Shown here: positions 1-5,571 of the stretch, one piece after another | Position numbering within the stretch: position 1 is the first letter of the stretch | Layout of the letters: every line of letters starts with the position of its first letter | Origin: Fidelibacterota bacterium 46_43 | GTDB taxonomy: Bacteria > Fidelibacterota > Fidelibacteria > Fidelibacterales > Fidelibacteraceae | DNA length: 5,571 nt | Assembly: GCA_001509335.1 (NCBI GenBank) | Contig: LGGY01000199.1 | Coordinates: forward strand, 1-5,571 | Reading direction: 5' to 3' | Position numbers and translations under genes: made by a program | Notes under the pieces: model-generated | What the model saw: only the letters and a program-made list of their open reading frames with translations | Databases searched by the model: none | What the model was told of the DNA's origin: nothing

Positions 1-22
1 AAATAAGGGATCGGGGTCCGGA

Positions 23-535
23 TTGTTACATGTTAAACGGATTACAGGACTCATTTCCCTGTTTATTCTGAGTAATGCCCTGTTTGCCATGGAGCCCCTG
101 CCTGAATTTCGGGGTATCTGGCTCAGCCGGGATGTCGTGGTATCGGGGCGGACTGCCATGCGGTCGGAGTTTGAACGGATCAAAGAAGCAGGCTACAATG
201 TAATCTTCGTGAATAACTGGTTTAAAGGCGGCATGATTTATGAGAGTGATGTGCTGGATAGCTACGGGGGAATCCGGCAGCTTTCAGAATATACAGGCCG
301 GGATCCCATGGCAGAAATTATTGAAGAAGCCCATCGTCTGGGACTTGAAGTCCACGCCTGGTTTGAATACGGACTCTGGAATTGGCTCTCCTATGATTCC
401 ACAAATGTGGGTCCGGTATTGGAAAACCACAGGGACTGGATCATGCGGGACAGAGACGGCCGGCTTTTCAGCGTCATGTCCGATTTTTGCCGAATGCGCC
501 AGACGCTATCCCGAATTGGACGGTATACAAACTGA
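23..535 (+). CDS. N-terminal fragment of the GHL10 protein, signal peptide plus first barrel strands
   Basis: This 170-codon frame is genuine up to about residue 153; its last 15 or so residues, to the TGA at 533, are out-of-frame readthrough. The signal peptide has a basic start (HVKR), a hydrophobic stretch from about residue 7 to 21, and a likely cut after A22. Barrel motifs follow: EFRGIWLS (28-35), GYNVIFVNNW, EIIEEAHRLGLEVHAWFEYG and DWIMRDRDG. The start is uncertain. TTG at 23 fits the signal peptide well, but the frame is open to the left edge and no ATG lies in it before residue 23, so the true start could be just outside the window. An AAGGGA at 5-10 is rather far from the TTG to be a good ribosome binding site. 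On its own the fragment lacks most of the fold and would not be an enzyme. Confidence 0.75.
   Translation: MLHVKRITGLISLFILSNALFAMEPLPEFRGIWLSRDVVVSGRTAMRSEFERIKEAGYNVIFVNNWFKGGMIYESDVLDSYGGIRQLSEYTGRDPMAEIIEEAHRLGLEVHAWFEYGLWNWLSYDSTNVGPVLENHRDWIMRDRDGRLFSVMSDFCRMRQTLSRIGRYTN
465..490 (+). other. Frame break in the hydrolase domain, probable small out-of-frame deletion
   Basis: The coding frame moves from the frame of 23 to the frame of 489, equivalent to dropping one base. A T5 run lies at 484-488. Removing one T would join the two parts as SDF-AECARRYPEL. However, only about 20 residues then separate DRDG from DGIQ, where GHL10 proteins, as I recall them, have some 35 or more, including an aromatic-x-(N/D)-P-x-x-P segment. 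A deletion of 3n+2 bases between two short repeats resembling GATTTTT, read in different frames (Asp-Phe-x and x-Ile-Phe), would explain both the lost block and the shift. That mechanism is inference. Confidence 0.7.
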
Positions 536-2483
536 CCGGATCCGCTATCCCAATACGAACTTTTCCTTTTCCCAAATCAGCAGGACCTCATACATGAATG
601 AAACGGGAGGAACCGATCCCCTGAATATTGCTGAAAGCGATCCCGAATGGGAGGATTTTGTTGTCTGGCGGGAACGGCAAACGAGTGATCTTGCTCAGGC
701 AGTTTATCAGGCCATAAAAGCTGAAAATCCTGCCTGTTTGGTGTCTTCCGCCGTGGCACCTCCATATATGCTGGACGGAAGCAGCGATAAATACCAGGAC
801 TGGCCTGCATGGGGTAAGGAAAAATCAGTGGATCTACTGTGTCCCATGCTCTACGTATCACTTGATGCATCCAGCTACTGGTTGGATCGATGTTTATCTG
901 TGTTTAATTCACCTTTGCGTATTGCACCGGGATTTAGTATTCAAGAAGAATATCAGCCAAATGTAGATAATCTTATAAGTTTAAATAATGCGATTAAAAA
1001 TAAAAATATGTCTGGTATAGTGATTTGGTATTATGGATATCTATCAGATAGTTTAAAACAAAATATTAAATCATTTCTTTTTTCTACAACAACGGGCACC
1101 TTTCATAAATCCCCCACGGTGGATGACATGGACACCCACTACACTTGTCAGAGAAACATGATACAAACGCCGGGGGGATATAAGGACTATTATCACACCG
1201 GTGTTCCCGGCAGTACTTTTTCCTGGTGCATTCCTCTGTACATTTCGGGAGATTATTCCCTCCAGGTCTATATTCCTGAAGATTGGTCCGGAGCGGATAC
1301 CCTCCGGTATACTGTCACATGGCAGAACCAGGAAGAAACGGTATCGGTGTACAGGCATAAATCCGGCACCTGGTTGACACTGCTGAAACGGTTTTTCAAC
1401 TATGATGATTCGGTGACGGTATCCGTTTCCGGGAGTAATACAGGTTTGATCGTGGCCGATGCCATCCGACTGAAACAAAAAGAGCCGCTCCGGATTATAG
1501 ATGCCTTTACTCCAGATCCGTATAACCTGAATCTCTTTTTTAACAATCCCCTGAAAGAGGATGAAAACAGGGCCGCGGATTTTTCCATTTTTCCGGATCT
1601 TACAGTCAATGCATTTACCCTGGATACCGGCAATCCATCTATTGCCACTCTGACAACATCCGGTTTTGATCCGGGGATTTCCTATACCGTCACGGCCTTT
1701 GGGCTGACAGATGCCGAAGGGGATGTGAGTGATACCCTTTTTTTTACCTTTCAATACCATGCCGGGCTGGATACGGTGATTGATAATACGGACAGCTTTT
1801 TTGCCGTGCAGTCGGGAACCTGGTCTGAGGAAAGTTCCGCGGAAGGTTTTATGGGGGATAATTATCTTACAACCCCTGCCGGCGACGGGACCGCCCGGGT
1901 TTTTTGGCGCTATGCCCCGCCGGTGAGCGGCCTGTACCGCATTTCTGCTTTGTTTCCGTCTGACCCCGGCTTTGCGTCTGATGCCATGTATATTCTAAAA
2001 GAAGGCATCGCCTACGATACCCTTTCTGTTGATCAGAGCCAACCGGGAAAAAACAGCCATGTGCTGGGAACACAATGGCTGGATGCCGGTACCTACGCCG
2101 TTGTAAAACTCCATAATAAATGTCCCCAAAGTCCCGAAAAAAAAGTTGTCGCCGATGCTGTACGCTTTACCCGTGTTTTCCCGTCATCCCTCAAGCCTGA
2201 TAATACCGGAGAGGAATTACCCTGTTCTTTTGAATTAAGCGATAATTATCCCAATCCCTTTAACAACCACACCCGCTTTTCCTATGTCCTCAGGAAAGAA
2301 GGAGAAATATCCCTGAGGATTTATAATCTGCAGGGAAAAGAGGTTATATCCCACGCAGAAAGTCATACCCCCGGTCAGTATTCTCTGGAGTTGGATTTTT
2401 CAGCCCTGACGTCCGGAATCTATTTCTACCGGGCCTCAGCCCACGGGGTAAATATCACGGGAAAAATGTTGTATATTAAGTAG
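489..2483 (+). CDS. C-terminal part of the GHL10 protein, rest of barrel plus accessory and sorting domains
   Basis: Family-like sequence resumes at 486-489 with FAECARRYPELDGIQTDRIRYPN and stays open to the TAG at 2481. It covers the second half of the barrel, including the VDLLCPMLYVS and GIVIWYYGYL strands, then golvesin-like, Ig-like, golvesin-like and T9SS sorting domains. Golvesin-like and Ig-like modules usually act as binding or spacer modules, so they probably position the enzyme on a polymer or on the cell surface. The frame can be opened back to an ATG at 240, but the stretch from 240 to about 485 is the wrong frame of the N-terminal part and is not real protein. The first in-frame ATG after the junction is at 594. 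It has no signal peptide, so independent translation would give a cytoplasmic product that could not be sorted. Confidence 0.75.
   Translation, partial: AECARRYPELDGIQTDRIRYPNTNFSFSQISRTSYMNETGGTDPLNIAESDPEWEDFVVWRERQTSDLAQAVYQAIKAENPACLVSSAVAPPYMLDGSSDKYQDWPAWGKEKSVDLLCPMLYVSLDASSYWLDRCLSVFNSPLRIAPGFSIQEEYQPNVDNLISLNNAIKNKNMSGIVIWYYGYLSDSLKQNIKSFLFSTTTGTFHKSPTVDDMDTHYTCQRNMIQTPGGYKDYYHTGVPGSTFSWCIPLYISGDYSLQVYIPEDWSGADTLRYTVTWQNQEETVSVYRHKSGTWLTLLKRFFNYDDSVTVSVSGSNTGLIVADAIRLKQKEPLRIIDAFTPDPYNLNLFFNNPLKEDENRAADFSIFPDLTVNAFTLDTGNPSIATLTTSGFDPGISYTVTAFGLTDAEGDVSDTLFFTFQYHAGLDTVIDNTDSFFAVQSGTWSEESSAEGFMGDNYLTTPAGDGTARVFWRYAPPVSGLYRISALFPSDPGFASDAMYILKEGIAYDTLSVDQSQPGKNSHVLGTQWLDAGTYAVVKLHNKCPQSPEKKVVADAVRFTRVFPSSLKPDNTGEELPCSFELSDNYPNPFNNHTRFSYVLRKEGEISLRIYNLQGKEVISHAESHTPGQYSLELDFSALTSGIYFYRASAHGVNITGKMLYIK
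879..1094 (+). other. Sharply bounded AT-rich patch inside the hydrolase coding region
   Basis: Bases 901-1080 contain 46 G or C out of 180 (about 26%), and the last 120 of these only 20%. The 60-base blocks on either side have 47-50%. From 879 to 1094 there are 72 consecutive codons without a single C-ending one: all Asn are AAT, all Tyr TAT, all Phe TTT. C-ending codons are common before and after. The translation remains a sensible end of the barrel (IAPGF, GIVIWYYGYL), so the patch is coding. It may be a recombined segment from an AT-rich relative; a chimeric assembly is the main alternative. Confidence 0.75.
2226..2480 (+). other. T9SS type A-like C-terminal sorting domain
   Basis: The last 85 or so residues of the hydrolase protein begin SFELSDNYPNPFN (NYPNPFN at 2244-2264), followed by strands with RIYNLQGKEV, PGQYSLELDF, SGIYFYRAS and GKMLYIK at the very end. 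This order (NYPNPFN, IYN-x-x-G, SGIYFY, terminal K-x-L-x-I-K) matches the Por/T9SS type A sorting family and the related FlgD-Ig-like fold found across FCB bacteria. It predicts passage through the outer membrane by T9SS, with or without surface attachment. Confidence 0.85.
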
Positions 2484-2490
2484 CAATCTT

Positions 2491-5400
2491 ATGAAGTCTA
2501 TGTGCCTAAACAGTTGGAAAATTTTCTTGTGGCTGATCCTGGCGACAGGGCTCCTCAATGCCCAAACCCGGGGAAAAATCTCCGGCCGGGTGTATGATGC
2601 CAAATCGGAACAACCCCTGGTTGGTGCCAATGTGATGATCATGGGACAGGAAATGGGAGCCGCTACCGATGCGGACGGAAATTTTACCATCCTGCGGGTT
2701 TACCCCGGTGCCTATGAACTGAAAGTCACCTATATCGGGTATGCCACGGCAACGGTACAGGATGTCCGGGTATATGTAGACCGCACCACCTTTCTGGAAA
2801 TCCCCATGTCCATAAAAGGTGTGGAAATGGAAGAAGTGGTCGTCACAGCCGAAAAACCCGTGATTGTCCGGGATAAAACTTTCAGTTCCTCCAGTATAGA
2901 TTATGAAGAGATCGAAAAAACACCGGCTGAAGGCATGCGGGATATCATGGAGCTGAATACCAGCTTTCAGCAGAATCCCAACGGGACCTATTCCCTGAGA
3001 GGGGGGGGGAGCTTTGATATCAACTTCATGATTGACGGCGTAACCCAGGAAAATTCCAATACCGGTGTACCCGGAACCAACTACATGGGTGAACGGGCCA
3101 ATACATCCTGGAAATATGATTTCAATCCCCTGGGTATTAAACAAATGGAACTGATTTCCGGCGGGTTCAGTGCCGAGTATGGCAATGCCCAATCGGGTGT
3201 GGTGAAAATTGTGACCAAGGAAGGCTCCCCGGAGTTTCAGGGGGAGGTCCGCCTGGAATACCGGGCTCCGGGGAAATACCACTTCGGGGATTATCTATAC
3301 AGTAAAGACCAGTTTGAATGGCAAAAGTGGGGACATTTGGAAGCCTGGTTTAAGACAAATTATTTTCAACTTCCCCAGGATCAGCAGGTGGGGGATCCCT
3401 ACACGGAAAATGGTGTTCCCTATAACCTCTATACTTACAATGAAACAACTGGTACGTATGAACCTTACCGGATTTCCCTGAAGGATTCTCTGGCGGCAGA
3501 CTACTACAATCAGTGGATTTCCAACCGAACACCCGAAGGGGAATCCATGGATGTGGCAGAAAGCTATACGTGGGTGCAGGTCTACGATACAACCGAGTCG
3601 GGTATTGTCCCTGCTTACCGCAAGGAATGGCAACTGTCATCCGTAACAAATGATGAAAATCTGCTGGGGGTCTACGATTACCGCGATCTGGCCTATAAAC
3701 GGCTGCTCTTTGGATTTGGCGGTCCCATCGGCAAATTATCCGGATGGACCTTCTTCCTTTCGGGTGAAAAGCGGAAAAAACCGACGCGACTGCCTACGAA
3801 TGAACAGTATACAGACTATGATAACATCAATTTAACCACTGTCAGTAAACTGGGCGAAAGACTGACACTCCGATCCATGTTTCAGTATCAGCACAACCGG
3901 AGTGGCATTTTTTCCGGATCAGATGATGTCCGCTGGGCATCCCCCGTGGGAAGCCTCTCTTTTCACAGTGGTCAACACAAATATCTGCTGATTACCGTCC
4001 CCCCCAAAGATGAATTTGCCTGGATTCAATCCTTTAATTTTACCTACCTTTTTACGCCTGATGCCTTTTTTGATCTCACGCTTTCCCATACGTACGAACG
4101 GTATGAGGTAAATACCACACCTCTTTCCACCAAATGGCAGGTGCCTCAGGGTAACTGGGATGAAGGATATACACGGCTGGTCTGGGATCCCTCTGCGACG
4201 TCCTACAATCAGGATGTAAGGACCCACATCTGGGCCGTAAGGGGGGATTATGTCAATCAAATAACCCACAACCATCAATTAAAAACCGGGTTTCAGGCAA
4301 CGTCCAGGAATATGCACTATAGTTCTGTTTCCAGCGCCTATGTAAATGCCTTCATCTACAAAACGGGATTTGCCGAATACTACAAGGCAAAACCCCTGAC
4401 CCTGGCGGCCTATATTCAGGACCGCATGGAATACAAGGGAATGATCGCCAATCTGGGGCTCCGGGCCGACGCCTTTAACAATTTTACTGATGTGCCTGCT
4501 GATGAATGGAATCCTCTTTACATGGGTACCGGTGCCAATGCCATCGGAGATCCGGAAACCAAACCCTCCAGATTTCATGTGGCTGTTTCTCCACGGGCCG
4601 GACTCTCATTTCCTATCGGCGAAGCGACGGCATTCAGATTGCAGTATGGCCATTTCTATGCCGTGCCGAATTTTCGCCATACCCTTTCAAAATCCACCTA
4701 CCAGGGTTGGATTATGTATGGAAATGCCAACCTGGGTTTTCTGAAAACCATCAGCTATGAATTTGGTGTGCAACATAGTCTGTGGGGGACCCATAAACTG
4801 GATGTGGTGGCTTATTATAAGGATATGACACGGCAGACCACCAATATCCGTCGCCACTTTCCTACGGGAAGTGTAGGCCGGAGTGCCACCGATCCCTATG
4901 CGGCCACCTATGTCAATACAGGATTCGGCACATCCAAAGGCATTGAGATAGAATTTGAAAAACACAGCGCCGGCCGCTTGAAATACCGTTTCAAATATAC
5001 CCTTTCCAGAACATCCGGCGGGGTATACGGACCTTCGGAAATCTGGGCCGAGGATGATCCCAACCGTCCCTACAGTGACCGGAAATATATCCAACGCGCC
5101 AACGACAATATTACATCTTTGGATAAAACCCATGCCCTGAGTACTGTTTTAAGCTATGGCTTAGGTTATAAAGAGGGTATGAATCTCCGGGGATTTTATC
5201 CTTTTCAATATTTCAGTGTCGCCCTGACTTACTCTGTCCGGAGTGGGGTGCCCTATACACTGGTGGAGACATACGAACAGACCTTCAATCTCACCAACAA
5301 CCGACGCTATCCCATGGAATATGAAACCAATCTCTCCATGTCCAAAGTCTTTCGCCTGTTCGGCTACCGGACCACCTTCTCCTGCCGGATTGATAACCTT

Positions 5401-5565
5401 TTCAACAACAAATGGCTTACGCCTTTTGACCCCTACGTGGAAGCCGACGATCTGCTCACGTGGGTAAATACATCCAAAACAGCGGAGGATGATCCCTATA
5501 GATATTTTCGGGTCTATCGGAATATCCCCCGACAGATCTTTTTTACCTTTGGGGTGGCGTTTTAA
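2491..5565 (+). CDS. TonB-dependent outer-membrane receptor with carboxypeptidase-regulatory-like N-terminal domain
   Basis: This 1024-residue protein is a TonB-dependent receptor of the outer membrane, importing a ligand at the expense of the inner-membrane proton gradient through TonB-ExbBD. A signal peptide spans residues 1-24 (cut after LNA, before QTRG). A carboxypeptidase-regulatory-like beta domain follows at about 27-108 (GKISGRVYD, GAATDADGNF, YELKVTYIGY). EEVVVTA at 114-120 looks like the TonB box. The plug runs to about 245, with SLRGGGSFDINFMIDGV and SGGFSAEYGNAQSGVVKIVTKEG. The remainder is the barrel, including FGFGGPIG and FFLSGE near residues 405-430, IDNLFNNK near the end, and a C-terminal Phe typical of outer-membrane barrels. 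Length is normal for the family. ATG 2491 lies 7 bases after the previous stop; ATG 2500 is an alternative that also keeps the signal peptide. No clear Shine-Dalgarno is seen, common in FCB bacteria. No SusD gene is visible, so SusC is not implied. The ligand is unknown; Oar-type receptors linked to protein export are an alternative. Confidence 0.93.
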   Translation: MKSMCLNSWKIFLWLILATGLLNAQTRGKISGRVYDAKSEQPLVGANVMIMGQEMGAATDADGNFTILRVYPGAYELKVTYIGYATATVQDVRVYVDRTTFLEIPMSIKGVEMEEVVVTAEKPVIVRDKTFSSSSIDYEEIEKTPAEGMRDIMELNTSFQQNPNGTYSLRGGGSFDINFMIDGVTQENSNTGVPGTNYMGERANTSWKYDFNPLGIKQMELISGGFSAEYGNAQSGVVKIVTKEGSPEFQGEVRLEYRAPGKYHFGDYLYSKDQFEWQKWGHLEAWFKTNYFQLPQDQQVGDPYTENGVPYNLYTYNETTGTYEPYRISLKDSLAADYYNQWISNRTPEGESMDVAESYTWVQVYDTTESGIVPAYRKEWQLSSVTNDENLLGVYDYRDLAYKRLLFGFGGPIGKLSGWTFFLSGEKRKKPTRLPTNEQYTDYDNINLTTVSKLGERLTLRSMFQYQHNRSGIFSGSDDVRWASPVGSLSFHSGQHKYLLITVPPKDEFAWIQSFNFTYLFTPDAFFDLTLSHTYERYEVNTTPLSTKWQVPQGNWDEGYTRLVWDPSATSYNQDVRTHIWAVRGDYVNQITHNHQLKTGFQATSRNMHYSSVSSAYVNAFIYKTGFAEYYKAKPLTLAAYIQDRMEYKGMIANLGLRADAFNNFTDVPADEWNPLYMGTGANAIGDPETKPSRFHVAVSPRAGLSFPIGEATAFRLQYGHFYAVPNFRHTLSKSTYQGWIMYGNANLGFLKTISYEFGVQHSLWGTHKLDVVAYYKDMTRQTTNIRRHFPTGSVGRSATDPYAATYVNTGFGTSKGIEIEFEKHSAGRLKYRFKYTLSRTSGGVYGPSEIWAEDDPNRPYSDRKYIQRANDNITSLDKTHALSTVLSYGLGYKEGMNLRGFYPFQYFSVALTYSVRSGVPYTLVETYEQTFNLTNNRRYPMEYETNLSMSKVFRLFGYRTTFSCRIDNLFNNKWLTPFDPYVEADDLLTWVNTSKTAEDDPYRYFRVYRNIPRQIFFTFGVAF
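3001..3009 (+). repeat. G9 homopolymer within the receptor plug coding sequence
   Basis: Nine consecutive G encode Gly171-Gly173 (three GGG codons) just before the conserved plug strand FDINFMIDGV. Loss of one G brings TGA at 3029-3031 into frame; gain of one G brings TGA at 3015-3017 into frame. Either change would cut the protein at about 175-180 residues, before the barrel. Long G tracts in surface-protein genes are known slippage sites in other bacteria; phase variation here is inferred. Confidence 0.6.
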
Positions 5566-5571
5566 GTTGCC

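Larger units (their letters stand above)
23..2483 (+). pseudogene. Secreted GHL10-type glycoside-hydrolase-like protein with golvesin-like domains and T9SS sorting domain, frame-broken
   Basis: Read across one frame switch, this is a protein of roughly 820 residues. Domains in order: a signal peptide (residues 1-22), a GHL10/DUF187 barrel (about 107-1085) with EFRGIWLSR, HAWFEYG and DGIQTDRIRYPN, a golvesin C-terminal-like domain (about 1113-1475), an Ig-like domain (about 1482-1752), a second golvesin-like domain (about 1770-2172) and a T9SS type A-like sorting domain (2226-2480). Both golvesin-like domains end in VADA-[IV]-R. GHL10 relatives include E. coli DigH (YddW), which cleaves denuded peptidoglycan glycan strands; the substrate here is unknown. 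Export by Sec and then T9SS to the cell surface or medium is inferred from the two ends. The barrel is split: the first part is in the frame of 23, the rest in the frame of 489, and the family's aromatic-x-(N/D)-P block is not found between them. A working enzyme is unlikely from this sequence unless the break is an error. Confidence 0.8.

Noticed and set aside
240..488. Start of the long + frame at ATG 240
   Set aside because: The translation between 240 and about 485 has no family similarity and overlaps the well-conserved N-terminal barrel sequence in the other frame, so it is a shadow extension rather than a real N-terminus.
475..492. Programmed +1 frameshift at the T5 run
   Set aside because: There is no recognised stop-codon-stimulated or slippery arrangement: the zero-frame stop is about 45 bases further on, and the conserved segment would still be missing after a shift.
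1071..1760. Long antisense open frame of 229 codons
   Set aside because: It lies opposite the golvesin-like and Ig-like domains, has no recognisable motif, and its composition (many Ile, Gly, Arg, Pro) is that of an antisense shadow.
1738..2144. T8 run at 1738-1745 and A8 run at 2137-2144 as slippage switches
   Set aside because: Both encode ordinary Phe-Phe and Lys-Lys codons with the frame intact on either side, and A/T runs of eight are common; there is no sign of a frame change at either.
594..2483. Independent gene starting at ATG 594
   Set aside because: It would begin inside the hydrolase barrel, with no signal peptide in front of a T9SS sorting domain and no ribosome binding site, so it is not a sensible stand-alone gene.
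2506..3282. Long antisense open frame of 258 codons
   Set aside because: It lies entirely opposite the conserved receptor signal, regulatory and plug domains; its His-, Gly- and Phe-rich translation is typical of the complement of a coding frame.
5566..5571. Terminator or further gene after the receptor
   Set aside because: Only six bases follow the stop codon, too few to support any call.

Overview
The window holds two co-directional genes on the + strand, 7 bases apart, that fill it almost completely. Both encode exported envelope proteins. The style points to the Bacteroidota/FCB side of bacteria (for example Marinimicrobia, Calditrichota, Ignavibacteria or a related uncultured phylum). 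The first product ends in a type IX secretion (T9SS) type A-like sorting domain with an NYPNPFN motif. The second is a TonB-dependent receptor with an N-terminal carboxypeptidase-regulatory-like domain and an EEVVVTA TonB box. No convincing Shine-Dalgarno sequence precedes the second gene. The exact phylum cannot be fixed from the sequence alone.

Positions 23-2483 encode a multidomain secreted protein: signal peptide, GHL10 (DUF187, PF02638-type) glycoside-hydrolase-like barrel, golvesin C-terminal-like domain, Ig-like domain, second golvesin-like domain, T9SS sorting domain. It is broken as given. The barrel starts in the frame of position 23 and continues in the frame of position 489, with the switch between about 465 and 490. 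The family's aromatic-x-(N/D)-P segment appears to be missing at the same place, so an out-of-frame deletion fits better than a simple one-base error. The 2 kb downstream remain open and domain-rich, so the lesion is recent or an assembly/sequencing artefact.

Positions 2491-5565 encode a complete 1024-residue TonB-dependent outer-membrane receptor ending in a terminal phenylalanine, as expected of an outer-membrane barrel. Its plug domain contains an uninterrupted G9 tract. A slip of one base in either direction meets a stop codon within about ten codons.

The two genes are probably co-transcribed. A reasonable inference is a surface glycan-processing enzyme paired with an uptake receptor, without a visible SusD partner. 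Items worth a second look are the frame break, a sharply bounded AT-rich patch inside the hydrolase domain (72 codons with no C-ending codon), and the G9 tract. No RNA genes, CRISPR, insertion sequences or terminators were found, and no gene-free stretch exceeds 25 bases. I did not find clear evidence of a wholly new system.
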